A DNA stretch of 40,290 nucleotides, from NCBI RefSeq assembly GCF_937936435.1, contig NZ_CALDDG010000123.1, positions 1 to 40,290 on the forward strand, given 5' to 3'. This DNA comes from an uncultured Sulfuricurvum sp. (GTDB lineage Bacteria > Campylobacterota > Campylobacteria > Campylobacterales > Sulfurimonadaceae). A model generated the notes under the pieces. That model ran no database searches, had not been told where the DNA came from, and saw nothing but the letters and a program-made list of their open reading frames with translations. Position numbers and translations under genes: made by a program. This document shows positions 8,787-17,328 of the stretch, piece by piece; the first letter of the stretch is position 1; the number at the start of each line of letters is the position of its first letter.

Positions 8787-9883
8787 TGGCGGATATTCTA
8801 TCGCAAGAAGAGATCGACGCCCTTCTAGACGTTGTCGACGATGAGGGAGACAGTGTCCTAGAAACGGGTGACGACGCCCTTTTCCCGCAGCGCCAGATCA
8901 CCCTGTACGATTTTAAACGTCCAAACCGTGTTTCCAAAGAACAATTACGGGCATTCCGCGGTATCCATGACAAAATGGCCCGTTCCATCGCATCCCAGAT
9001 ATCCGCAATTATGCGTTCGATTGTCGAGATTCAGCTTCACTCGGTCGACCAGATGACCTATGGGGAATTCTTGATGTCGCTGCCGAATCCTACCAGCTTC
9101 AACGTATTCTCGATGAAACCGTTGGAGGGGAACGGAGTTTTGGAAATCAACCCTTCGATCGCTTTTCCTATGCTGGATCGGATTCTCGGGGGGAAAGGGG
9201 AACCGTTCGAAGCCAATCGGGAGTTTTCCGATATCGAGCTCTCCTTGTTCGAGACGATTCTACGCGTTATGATGGGGACGCTTCGTGAAGCATGGGCTCC
9301 CGTCACTGATCTCTATCCGCAAGTAGAATCGAAAGAATCGAGTCCGAACGTCGTTCAAATCGTTGCCCAAAACGAAATCGTCGTGATGGTCGTTATGGAG
9401 ATCATCATCGGACACAGTTCGGGTATGATGAATATCTGTTATCCCGTTATCGCACTGGAACCGGTATTGCCGAAGTTGGCGAGCCGCGATCTGATGCTCA
9501 ATGAAACCAGCTCTAAAAAAAGCCGGAACCAGGAACTTCAAGTTCTCCTCGGGGGGGCACATGTCAATATCGAGGTTAATCTTGGGGAAGCGGAATTGAC
9601 GCTTCATGAGTTGCTGGAATTGGGAGAAGGGGATATAATACGCCTCAATATTCCTGCAGACGACGTCGTCAATGTCAGCGTAGACGGAAAAGAGCGTTTT
9701 GTCGGACAGATGGGACTGCGCCGGTTTCGTAAATCGATTCAGATCACTTCCGTTATCGATACGGAAAAAGATGCCGTTAAACGGGCTCTTAAAGAGTTTG
9801 AAACCAAACGTAAAGCACGTATCAGCGGCGTAAAAGAGATGATTCGAGGGCCATTAGAAGAAGAGGAGGATGAAGATGAGTGA
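8786..9883 (+). CDS. fliM: Flagellar motor switch protein FliM
   Basis: The C-ring protein that binds phosphorylated CheY and changes rotation direction. It has 365 residues. Seen: the N-terminal CheY-binding peptide ILSQEEIDALLD, the middle CheC-like domain with the characteristic FMDILSNIPNPTS-like stretch reading EFLMSLPNPTSFNVFSM, and a C-terminal SpoA/FliN-like domain (EVNLGEAELTLHELLELGEGDIIRLN). A very acidic tail (EEEEDEDE) ends the protein. It overlaps fliY by 8 bases, coupling two proteins that assemble in the same ring. Confidence 0.96.
   Translation: MADILSQEEIDALLDVVDDEGDSVLETGDDALFPQRQITLYDFKRPNRVSKEQLRAFRGIHDKMARSIASQISAIMRSIVEIQLHSVDQMTYGEFLMSLPNPTSFNVFSMKPLEGNGVLEINPSIAFPMLDRILGGKGEPFEANREFSDIELSLFETILRVMMGTLREAWAPVTDLYPQVESKESSPNVVQIVAQNEIVVMVVMEIIIGHSSGMMNICYPVIALEPVLPKLASRDLMLNETSSKKSRNQELQVLLGGAHVNIEVNLGEAELTLHELLELGEGDIIRLNIPADDVVNVSVDGKERFVGQMGLRRFRKSIQITSVIDTEKDAVKRALKEFETKRKARISGVKEMIRGPLEEEEDEDE
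9864..9869 (+). promoter_or_regulatory. Ribosome binding site fixing the fliY start
   Basis: A perfect AGGAGG inside the acidic 3' end of fliM lies 6 bases before the ATG at 9876. It directly abuts the other candidate ATG at 9870, which is therefore unlikely to be used. Confidence 0.8.
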
Positions 9884-10742
9884 TTTTGCCGGCGTATTCG
9901 CAAATGAAGCCATTGCTACGATTGAAGGGCTTACGGGACAGACACCGGTAATCACACTGAAAGAAGCGGAAGATATCTCTATCATTTCCAACATCATTCC
10001 TCCAATCGCACTGGTACACGTCAGTTTCAGCGGCGATACTTCCGGGCGCGGTCTTGTCATGATGCCGCCCCAATTGGCTACCGCACTCGGAGACATGATG
10101 CTCGGAGGCGAAGGGGAAGCACAAGATACGATGTCCGATGAAGATATGGATGCGGCCAAAGAGATCGTCTCGAATATCGTAGGGGCGATGAGCACCTCTT
10201 TAGGTTCTCAAAAAGAGCTTCCGAAATTGACGATTAAACCGGAAAAAGCGGAGTTTATCTCTGAAAACGGAGAAGTCAATCTCGACGCTTTTGCCAAAAT
10301 GTTCGTCTTTAATTTCGAGTTGGGATCGATTAAATCGTTGATGATGTTTGCGATCGATTCGCAGATTAATGCCGCACTAAGCGGAAATAATAACGTTGTT
10401 TCTTCTCCTTCCAAGCCTATAGGAAGTATTTTCGATGATCCTACCCCGGAGCCTGCCGTCAAACTTGAAGAGGGGGAGATGAAAAATATCGGTCTTATTC
10501 TGGATGTCAAACTCCCCGTTCGGGTCCGCATCGGAAAAAAGAAAATGCTCCTTAAAGATGTTCTCAGCATGGATATCGGTTCGGTCATCGAACTGAATCA
10601 ACTGGCGAACGACCCTTTGGATATTTTGGTGGACGATCATGTTATCGCACAAGGGGAAGTAGTTATTGTCGATGGAAACTTCGGAGTGCAGATTACCTCG
10701 ATAGGAACCAAGCGCGACCGACTGAATAAACTCAAAGGATAA
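9876..10742 (+). CDS. fliY: Flagellar motor switch protein FliY (FliN-family)
   Basis: A C-ring protein of 288 residues with a CheC-like domain (about 1-190) and a C-terminal SpoA/FliN domain (ILDVKLPVRVRIGKKKMLLKD...GSVIELNQLANDPLDILVDD...GEVVIVDGNFGVQI). In Campylobacterota FliY works alongside FliN and FliM. The segment AAKEIVSNIVGAM sits where CheC phosphatases carry their E..N active helix, but the spacing is not a clear match, so CheY-P phosphatase activity is uncertain. The start at 9876 is set by AGGAGG. Between the domains is a flexible linker (SSPSKPIGSIFDDPTPEPAVK). Confidence 0.93.
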   Translation: MSDFAGVFANEAIATIEGLTGQTPVITLKEAEDISIISNIIPPIALVHVSFSGDTSGRGLVMMPPQLATALGDMMLGGEGEAQDTMSDEDMDAAKEIVSNIVGAMSTSLGSQKELPKLTIKPEKAEFISENGEVNLDAFAKMFVFNFELGSIKSLMMFAIDSQINAALSGNNNVVSSPSKPIGSIFDDPTPEPAVKLEEGEMKNIGLILDVKLPVRVRIGKKKMLLKDVLSMDIGSVIELNQLANDPLDILVDDHVIAQGEVVIVDGNFGVQITSIGTKRDRLNKLKG

Positions 10743-10744
10743 GG

Positions 10745-11530
10745 ATGCCGGCTCGAAAAGGGAAAAAAAAAGAGTATCCGAGCAGCCGGTATGTCAAGGA
10801 CATCAAATCTGCCGATGTATGGAGCGTTTTTAAAATTATTTCCGACTTTGTTCAAGGGTATGACGAGCTCGGCGAGCTAGGGCCTTCGGTAACGATTTTC
10901 GGCAGTGCACGGATGGATGAAAATCATCCGTACTATGTCCAAGCCCGGGAACTGGCGGGTATGCTGGCAGAGAGAGGATACAATATCATCACCGGTGGCG
11001 GACCGGGAATTATGGAAGCGGCAAACCGCGGCGCATATGAATACGAAGAGGTCGAATCGATCGGATTGAATATCGAGCTTCCATCCGAGCAACTTCCTAA
11101 CCCGTACATAACAAAAGGGCGTAGTTTCGATTACTTTTTTTCCCGTAAGGTAATGTTGGTACGATACTCTATGGCATATGTCATTTTCCCGGGCGGTTTC
11201 GGAACGCTTGACGAGATGTTTGAGGCATTGACGCTTATTCAAACACGGAAGGTTTGGGGGGTACGACTTTTCGTCGTAGGAACCGAATTTTTCGCTCCGT
11301 TGATGGAGTTTATCCGAACCAAACTTATTGCGGAAGGGATGATTGACGAAGCGGATTTGAATTTGATCATTTTGACGGATGATCTTCATTTCGTTGTTAA
11401 AGAGATTGAGAAATCACTGGTCAAACAGATGGTAACCTTGGAAGAAGAGGGATTGGACAATACGAAGTATTATCAACTCCTTTCCACCTATATGGCAGAC
11501 AGGACTGCAGAAGAAGGAACTGATATTTAA
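10745..11530 (+). CDS. LOG-family Rossmann-fold protein (TIGR00730 type nucleoside-monophosphate phosphoribohydrolase)
   Basis: A Lonely-Guy/YgdH-like protein of 261 residues. Seen: ITGGGPGIMEAANRGAY and the signature PGGFGTLDEMFEALTLIQ. Family members remove ribose-5-phosphate from nucleoside monophosphates (cytokinin precursors in plants, AMP or other NMPs in bacteria); the real substrate here is unknown. The N-terminus is basic (PARKGKKKEYPSSRY) and precedes the fold by about 45 residues. It starts 2 bases after fliY and its stop overlaps mnmA (TAATG), so it is read with the flagellar chain although nothing suggests a motility role. Confidence 0.88.
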   Translation: MPARKGKKKEYPSSRYVKDIKSADVWSVFKIISDFVQGYDELGELGPSVTIFGSARMDENHPYYVQARELAGMLAERGYNIITGGGPGIMEAANRGAYEYEEVESIGLNIELPSEQLPNPYITKGRSFDYFFSRKVMLVRYSMAYVIFPGGFGTLDEMFEALTLIQTRKVWGVRLFVVGTEFFAPLMEFIRTKLIAEGMIDEADLNLIILTDDLHFVVKEIEKSLVKQMVTLEEEGLDNTKYYQLLSTYMADRTAEEGTDI

Positions 11531-12549
11531 TGGCAAAAAAAGTTTTGATCGGAATGAGCGGAGGAGTCGATTCGACCGTTTCGACATTGCTGCTTAAAGA
11601 GCAGGGATACACAGTGGAAGGGGTCTATATGAAGCTCCATTCCAAACCCGGCTATCATGAGATCCATCAAGCGCGTGCACAGAAAGCCGCCGACTTTGCC
11701 GGTGTGAAACTTCATATTCTTGACTTGCAGGAACAATTCAACGAAAAAGTATTCACTCCGTTTATCGAAACGTATAAAGAGGGAAAAACTCCAAACCCGT
11801 GCGCATTGTGTAACCGAAATATAAAATTCGGAGCGATGGTGGCTTATGCGGACAGTATCGGGGCCGATTATGTGGCGACGGGACATTATATACGGCATGA
11901 CGGGCAGTATCTATTGCAGGCACAGGATGATACGAAGGATCAGAGCTATTTTCTGTTTTACATCGATCCTGCATTGGTTCCGAGACTCCTGTTTCCTCTG
12001 GGAGAGCGTCATAAGAGCGATATCAAAGCATTTGCAGCTAGCATAGAAGGGTTGGAATCGTTTGCGTCACAAAGCGAGTCGAGTGAGATCTGTTTTGTAG
12101 AGACGACCTATATGGATGTCCTAAAACCTTACGTTCCCGTCGATCAGGAGGGAGATGTCCTTGATCTGGAAGGAAACGTTGTGGGGACTCATAAAGGGTA
12201 CATGCACTATACGATCGGCAAACGCAAAGGGTTCACCGTACGCGGAGCGCACGATCCCCATTTCGTTGTGGAAATCCGTCCGGAGACGAATCAAATCGTG
12301 GTAGGGCCGCGTGAAGCGCTGGAATGTAACCGTGTCGAACTGGAACGGGTCAATATGTTCGATACCCGTAAAGAGTTCACATGCGAAGTCAAACTGCGCT
12401 ATCGTACAACAGCGGTCAAATGTCATGTAAGAATAGAAAATGATCGTGCAACCGTCGAGTTAGATGAACCTGTCCTTGGAGTAGCATCCGGGCAGGCAGG
12501 TGTTTTTTATGACGGAGAACGGCTACTGGGCGGCGGCTGGATCGTTTGA
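11530..12549 (+). CDS. mnmA: tRNA-specific 2-thiouridylase MnmA
   Basis: Thiolates U34 of Lys, Glu and Gln tRNAs, taking sulfur from a relay protein and activating the base with ATP. It has 339 residues. Seen: the PP-loop GMSGGVDST (8-16), the nucleophile in NPCALCNR (C91), the catalytic persulfide cysteine in SSEICFVE (C188), and a C-terminal beta-barrel region (HKGYMHYTIGKRKGFTVR, VASGQAGVFYDGERLLGGG). Last gene of the chain; its last 27 bases overlap mtgA from the other strand. MnmA also follows this flagellar block at a short distance in C. jejuni. Confidence 0.96.
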   Translation: MAKKVLIGMSGGVDSTVSTLLLKEQGYTVEGVYMKLHSKPGYHEIHQARAQKAADFAGVKLHILDLQEQFNEKVFTPFIETYKEGKTPNPCALCNRNIKFGAMVAYADSIGADYVATGHYIRHDGQYLLQAQDDTKDQSYFLFYIDPALVPRLLFPLGERHKSDIKAFAASIEGLESFASQSESSEICFVETTYMDVLKPYVPVDQEGDVLDLEGNVVGTHKGYMHYTIGKRKGFTVRGAHDPHFVVEIRPETNQIVVGPREALECNRVELERVNMFDTRKEFTCEVKLRYRTTAVKCHVRIENDRATVELDEPVLGVASGQAGVFYDGERLLGGGWIV

Positions 12550-13419
12550 TTCTACATCCGTAGGCACCGCTATTCCATCGGAAGGTTGTGCGGCTTCGGA
12601 TGCGGAAGAAGGTTCCGTATCGTTTATCGGTTCCTCGGTAGTCGGAAACAGTTCGCCGAGAGGATTGCTTTCATTGGATTCATGCGGAGTCTCTTCGACT
12701 TTTGGAGGCGCCATAACCTCTTGAAACTGAGGAATAACGATACCGCGGCGTTTCATGATTTTGTAGATTATTCGAGAACGGTTTTTGACATATTTTTGGT
12801 TCCCGAGCGGATTGTATTTGATCGGATTCGGTAAAACCGCTGCCAAACGGGCCGCCTCTTCGCCGCTGAGCCGTTTGGCACTTTTATGATAATAATGGCG
12901 TGCCGCCGCTTCAATCCCGAAAATACCGTCCCCCCATTCGGCAACATTGAGATAAATTTCCAAAATTCTCCGTTTGGTAAGGGTATTTTCGATTCTCCAT
13001 GTCAAAATGGCCTCTTTGATCTTGCGTACCGGATTTTTGCTCGGTGAGAGATAGAGATTTTTGGCCAATTGCTGGCTGATGGTACTTCCTCCCGCAATCG
13101 AACCCTTTTTCAAACTTCGTTCCAACGCCTGTTCCATCCCGTCGACGTCAAACCCGTCATGGTTCCAGAATTTGTCGTCTTCTCCGATCAAAACCGCTTT
13201 GATAACATTGGGGGATATCTCAGAAAAGGTGATCCATTTTTGGGTAATCGATTTGTCTTTATTTTCAGAAGCCCATTGTTCTTGACGGTATTGCATGAAA
13301 GCGGTTGGAATCGGATGGATGTCGCGAAGTTCCGAGACATCGGGATAGACGAAATAGCGGCCGATATCGACGATACCGCCGAGCAATAAAATGATTAAAA
13401 CGAGTTTGAATTTCTGCAT
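12523..13419 (-). CDS. mtgA: Monofunctional peptidoglycan glycosyltransferase MtgA
   Basis: Polymerises lipid II into glycan strands. The 298 residues contain one N-terminal membrane helix (about 5-20) and a GT51 domain with the catalytic-glutamate motif EDDKFWNHDGFD, GGSTISQQLAKNLYLSP and EIYLNVAEWGDGIFGIEAAA. There is no transpeptidase domain. After the domain comes an unusual low-complexity tail of about 55 residues rich in P, E, S and T. The ATG at 13419 overlaps the upstream gene's stop as TAATG; the frame is open further upstream, but that would extend into the neighbour and bury the membrane helix. The 3' end overlaps mnmA convergently by 27 bases. Confidence 0.92.
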   Translation of the reverse strand: MQKFKLVLIILLLGGIVDIGRYFVYPDVSELRDIHPIPTAFMQYRQEQWASENKDKSITQKWITFSEISPNVIKAVLIGEDDKFWNHDGFDVDGMEQALERSLKKGSIAGGSTISQQLAKNLYLSPSKNPVRKIKEAILTWRIENTLTKRRILEIYLNVAEWGDGIFGIEAAARHYYHKSAKRLSGEEAARLAAVLPNPIKYNPLGNQKYVKNRSRIIYKIMKRRGIVIPQFQEVMAPPKVEETPHESNESNPLGELFPTTEEPINDTEPSSASEAAQPSDGIAVPTDVESNDPAAAQ

Positions 13420-14045
13420 TATGACTCCGTGTTGAGTTTGGGCAAATGCCATTGTTTCAGATACGCGAGTAAACGTAGTGCGATTGCGAATCCGGCGACG
13501 GCAGCGACGCCGAGAGTCCCCATCCATCCCAGGGCGACGAGAATGAGGAGGAAAACCGATACGATCAGGGCGATCGAGCCGTAAAAGTCACTGACCAAGA
13601 CCGCCGGAACCTGATTGATCAAAATATCCCGCAGGACTCCGCCGCCGATTGCGGTAAGAAAGCTCAGGATAATCACCCCGAAAAAATTAAATCCCGCCGA
13701 AATAGCCAGCAATGCCCCCGTGATACTGAATGCAACCAAGCCGATCGTATCGGAGATGACGAACAGCCACTGACGTTCGATTTGCTGGCGGTGGTAAAGG
13801 CGAAAGACAAATGCGATGGCAACGGTGCCGATGACGGTAATCGCCGGATAGTATTCGGTGAATGCAAAGGGGGTCCGATCAAGGATGACATCCCGAACGA
13901 CACCTCCTCCTAATGCAGTCAAAGAGGCACTGATGACAACTCCTAAGAGATCGAGATTGTTACGCACCCCTACCAGAAAACCGCTCAGGGCGAACGCAAT
14001 GATACCGAGGATATCGGCAACAACGATCAGATCAATTTGCGGCAT
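13419..14045 (-). CDS. UPF0126/TRIC-like membrane protein (YadS/YicG type)
   Basis: A membrane protein of 208 residues with about seven hydrophobic helices arranged as two similar halves. Each half carries the family signature: SLTALGGGVVRDVILDRTP (about 41-59) and FLTAIGGGVLRDILINQVP. Relatives have been described as glycine transporters or as TRIC-like cation channels; the substrate cannot be told here. It starts 14 bases inside the carbonic anhydrase gene and its stop overlaps mtgA, so the - strand group ppk1, carbonic anhydrase, this gene and mtgA looks like one transcript. Confidence 0.88.
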   Translation of the reverse strand: MPQIDLIVVADILGIIAFALSGFLVGVRNNLDLLGVVISASLTALGGGVVRDVILDRTPFAFTEYYPAITVIGTVAIAFVFRLYHRQQIERQWLFVISDTIGLVAFSITGALLAISAGFNFFGVIILSFLTAIGGGVLRDILINQVPAVLVSDFYGSIALIVSVFLLILVALGWMGTLGVAAVAGFAIALRLLAYLKQWHLPKLNTES

Positions 14046-14574
14046 CGGGAAGGCGGTAATTCTCTTTGAACGTTACGTACCGTTTGGCGGAAGCATACAA
14101 CTCAGCGATCTCTTCATCGTTCAATTCCCGTACGACTTTGGCAGGGCTTCCCATGATGAGCGAGCGGGGCGGGAAAACTTTGTTTTTGGTGACAAGAGCA
14201 CCGGCACCTACGATCGATTCTTTACCGATAACGGCACCGTCGAGGATCGTGGCACTCATTCCGATCAGGCAGGCGTCTTCTATCGTGCATCCGTGAAGCA
14301 TGACTCGGTGGCCTACGGTAACGTCGTTTCCGATGATCGTCGGATAGCCGTCTGAAGCGTCTTCCTTTTTATGGTGGGTGACATGAACCATACTCAGGTC
14401 TTGGATATTGCTGCGATCGCCGATTTTAATAGTATGGACGTCGCCGCGTACGACACAGCCGAACCAGATGCTGACGTCTTCACCCATCTCTACACGTCCG
14501 ATGACGTCGGCAGAAGGGGCGATCCAGACCTTATCCGCCATGGTCGGAGTGTAGTGCAAATAGTTCGAAATCAT
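14032..14574 (-). CDS. Gamma-carbonic-anhydrase-family protein (left-handed beta-helix)
   Basis: A protein of 180 residues with hexapeptide repeats. Seen: the metal-ligand histidines of this family in MVHVTHHK and VGHRVMLHGC, then repeats such as CLIGMSATILDGAVIGKESIVGAGALVTK, and GSPAKVVREL near the end. Family members are zinc or iron carbonic anhydrases or inactive relatives (YrdA/PaaY type); activity here is unproven. It starts 5 bases after ppk with an AAGAG ribosome site. Carbonic anhydrase activity would fit an autotroph, but that is inference. Confidence 0.88.
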   Translation of the reverse strand: MISNYLHYTPTMADKVWIAPSADVIGRVEMGEDVSIWFGCVVRGDVHTIKIGDRSNIQDLSMVHVTHHKKEDASDGYPTIIGNDVTVGHRVMLHGCTIEDACLIGMSATILDGAVIGKESIVGAGALVTKNKVFPPRSLIMGSPAKVVRELNDEEIAELYASAKRYVTFKENYRLPDAAN

Positions 14575-14579
14575 CTCTT

Positions 14580-16679
14580 TTAGCTCTCTTTAAACAGCCG
14601 CGTCGTTAGTTGATGAACGTAGTTCGGAGACTGTTTTTTTACCGAATTATACATTTTATTCGTCTGCATTTCGGCAATTTTATGGCTGTCGATCAGATTA
14701 TTCCCTTCAGGTTTAATCTTGACATAGCTGCCGTCATTTTGCAATTCGTGCGCCAATACCGTATCCGAGCTTTGAAGCTGGAGGATTTGGATCAGTTTGT
14801 CGGCGATCTCTTCGCCTTGAATCGGAGTCAATAGTTCGATACGGCGCAAGAGGTTTCGCGGCATCCAGTCTGCACTGGAGATATAGGTTTGCGGCGTAGA
14901 GTGTTTAAAATAGAAGATACGGGCATGTTCGAGATATTTCCCGATGATCGAGATGACACGGATATTTTCGCTCACTCCCGGTACTCCCGGGCGGAGACAG
15001 CAGATTCCTCGGATAATCAATTCGATTTTCACCCCTGCCTGAGACGCTTTATAAAGTGCTTTGATGATATCTTCGTCGACCAGTGCATTCATTTTGGCGA
15101 TAATCACCCCTTCGCTTCCCATGCGGGTTTCATTTTGGATAAGGGAAAGAATCTTCGGTTTGATTTGGGTCGGAGCCATGTAGAGCTCATGGAGTTTCCC
15201 TTTTTTACTGAATCCGGTGAGGAAGTGAAAAAAACGGGTCATGTCGTGAGTAATGGCATCGTTGGAAGTCATATAGCTGATATCGGTATAGATGGTAGCG
15301 GTGGAAGGGTTGTAGTTTCCGGTTCCGATATGGGCGTATTGTTTGAGTTTCCCATCCACCCGTCGGGTAATGAGAGCGGCTTTTGCGTGTACTTTAAATC
15401 CTGCGATTCCGTAGATAACATGCGCACCGGCATTCTCGAGCGCTTTTGCCCAGATGAGGTTGTTCTCTTCGTCGAAACGGGCTTTAAGCTCGACCATAAC
15501 CGTTACCTGTTTCCCCGATTCCGCGGCACTGATAAGCGATTGGACGATCGGAGATTTCGAACCTGAACGATACAGGGTCATACGGATGGAGACGACATCG
15601 GGATCTTTGGCGGCGATTTGTACCATACGGACAACCGGTTCAAAACTCTCAAACGGATGGTAGAGGAGAAGGTCTTGTTTGTCCAATGTCGCATAAAGGC
15701 TTTCGTCCGTATCCAAAGGCGGGAGATTTCGCGGTTTGAAACTCGGACTGGTGAGGTGGGCGAAATCTTTGTTTCCGACCACTTGCCAGAGGCTTCCGAG
15801 ATTGAGATAGGTTTGAAAACGGTAAATGTCATCTTTATAAACATTGGCATGGCGATTGAAAAAATTGAGAAGATCGTCATCCGCATGGACGCTGAGTTCT
15901 AAACGGACCAACTCCCCTTTTTTACGGAGTTTCAGACCTTCTTCTAGGATCTCCATAAAATCGTCTGCTTCCTCTTCTTCGATAGCGATATCGGCGTTGC
16001 GTGTGACACGGAAAGCGGCGAATTTGATCAGCTCATAGCCCGGAAAAAGGTCTTGGATATGTTCGGCGACGATACTTCCGATCGGAATATAGATGCGATT
16101 ATTGATTTCGACGAAGCGGGGTAATACCCGCGGAATGCGGATGAGCCCGTAGCGCTCGATCGTCGGGTCTTCTTTATCGCGGAGTTTGACGATTTGTCCG
16201 AATCCCAGATTGTTTAGGTGCGGGAACGGATGGGTAGCATCGATCGCAATAGGAATGACGACGGGATAAATGTTCTCATGAAAATACTTATCGAGATATT
16301 TGCGCTGTTCGGCGGTGACCTCTTTATACGATTGAAAAAAGATTCCCTCTTTTTCCAGCTCTTTCATAATACCTTGAAGACACTCTTCGACGGCACGAAG
16401 TTCGTTATGGAGATAGGCGCGAATTTCACGGAGCTGATGAAGCGGCGTGAAGCGGTCGGCACCTGATACGTTGACTCCGGCGCTGAAAAGTTTTTTAAGG
16501 CCCGCAACGCGGATCATGTAAAATTCATCCAGATTCGTTCCGTAGATGGCTAAGAATTTGAGACGTTCAAACAGCGGCAAAGAGACATCTTGCGCTTGTT
16601 TGAGAACACGTGTGTTGAATTGGAGCCAAGAAAGCTCGCGGTTGATATAGAGGGCAGGATCTTTATAATTTTGGGGCAT
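14580..16679 (-). CDS. ppk: Polyphosphate kinase 1
   Basis: Makes polyphosphate from ATP reversibly. At 699 residues it has full PPK1 length with N, head and two C-terminal phospholipase-D-like domains. Seen: the N-terminal INRELSWLQFNTRVL, the segment around the autophosphorylated histidine KVHAKAALI..YAHIGTGNYNPSTATIYTDI, and the second histidine region FYFKHSTPQTYISSADWMPRNLLRRIE. It is the first gene of the - strand group. The ribosome site before the ATG at 16679 is weak. The 64-base gap to the divergent TPR gene should hold its promoter. Confidence 0.96.
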   Translation of the reverse strand: MPQNYKDPALYINRELSWLQFNTRVLKQAQDVSLPLFERLKFLAIYGTNLDEFYMIRVAGLKKLFSAGVNVSGADRFTPLHQLREIRAYLHNELRAVEECLQGIMKELEKEGIFFQSYKEVTAEQRKYLDKYFHENIYPVVIPIAIDATHPFPHLNNLGFGQIVKLRDKEDPTIERYGLIRIPRVLPRFVEINNRIYIPIGSIVAEHIQDLFPGYELIKFAAFRVTRNADIAIEEEEADDFMEILEEGLKLRKKGELVRLELSVHADDDLLNFFNRHANVYKDDIYRFQTYLNLGSLWQVVGNKDFAHLTSPSFKPRNLPPLDTDESLYATLDKQDLLLYHPFESFEPVVRMVQIAAKDPDVVSIRMTLYRSGSKSPIVQSLISAAESGKQVTVMVELKARFDEENNLIWAKALENAGAHVIYGIAGFKVHAKAALITRRVDGKLKQYAHIGTGNYNPSTATIYTDISYMTSNDAITHDMTRFFHFLTGFSKKGKLHELYMAPTQIKPKILSLIQNETRMGSEGVIIAKMNALVDEDIIKALYKASQAGVKIELIIRGICCLRPGVPGVSENIRVISIIGKYLEHARIFYFKHSTPQTYISSADWMPRNLLRRIELLTPIQGEEIADKLIQILQLQSSDTVLAHELQNDGSYVKIKPEGNNLIDSHKIAEMQTNKMYNSVKKQSPNYVHQLTTRLFKES

Positions 16680-16710
16680 AGTGTCTACCGTTTGTTTAAG
16701 TTTGTATGAT

Positions 16711-16718
16711 TATATTAT
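16711..16718 (+). promoter_or_regulatory. Probable -10 region for the TPR gene operon
   Basis: TATATTAT in the 64-base divergent gap, followed by an AAAAGGGG ribosome site at about 16731-16738. No clear -35. It would head the TPR, NYN-LOTUS and Nif3-like group. Confidence 0.45.
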
Positions 16719-16743
16719 ACTTAGGGTTACAAAAGGGGTACAT

Positions 16744-17328
16744 ATGAGCACATTTCAAATTTTAATGTTTGCCGCAACGCTTTTTTTTGCCTATCAGATT
16801 TTTCGGCACGTGCAGCAGCTAGACTATTCCCTCCCTCAGGAGAGCCAAGAAAGAGAGCGTAACACAGCCGTTTCTTCAGCATCTTCTTTAACCGATCAGG
16901 CGGACAGCGCGTATGAACGAGGAGCGATCGAAGAGGCGAAAACTTATTTGGAAGAGGCACTTTCACTTGAATCTCATAATCCTGAAATAATGAATAAACT
17001 TGCCTTTGTGACGGCAAAGTCAGGAGACCGGATCAATGCGATCGAATTATACGAGCGCTCCTTGGAACTGGACGAAAACGACGACCTGACTCATAATGCC
17101 ATCGCGTCGTTGTACCGTTCAGAAAAGGCTTACGAGAGGGCGCAGGACCATTATCTCAAAGCGCTTGAAATCGACGATACCTATGCACAGACTTACTATA
17201 ACTACGGTAACTTATTAGTCGATATGCATGAAAAAGAGGAAGCCCGCAATATGTATAAAAGAGCATTGCAATTGCAAAGCGATTTCCCGCAGGCACGCGA
17301 GGCGTTGCTATCGCTTGGGAGTGAATAA
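16744..17328 (+). CDS. Membrane-anchored TPR protein, function unknown
   Basis: A protein of 194 residues: an N-terminal hydrophobic helix (about 5-20, QILMFAATLFFAYQIF), a short polar linker, then about four tetratricopeptide repeats, for example AYERGAIEEAKTYLEEAL, AIELYERSLELDENDDL, AQDHYLKALEIDDTYAQ and EARNMYKRALQLQSDFP. Such proteins are scaffolds for protein-protein contact. The ATG at 16744 has a strong AAAAGGGG site. The stop overlaps the NYN gene by one base, so both are made together; whether they interact is unknown. Confidence 0.88.
   Translation: MSTFQILMFAATLFFAYQIFRHVQQLDYSLPQESQERERNTAVSSASSLTDQADSAYERGAIEEAKTYLEEALSLESHNPEIMNKLAFVTAKSGDRINAIELYERSLELDENDDLTHNAIASLYRSEKAYERAQDHYLKALEIDDTYAQTYYNYGNLLVDMHEKEEARNMYKRALQLQSDFPQAREALLSLGSE

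Noticed and set aside
14889..15566. 225-codon plus-strand frame over ppk
   Set aside because: Antisense shadow of the well-conserved PPK1 coding sequence.
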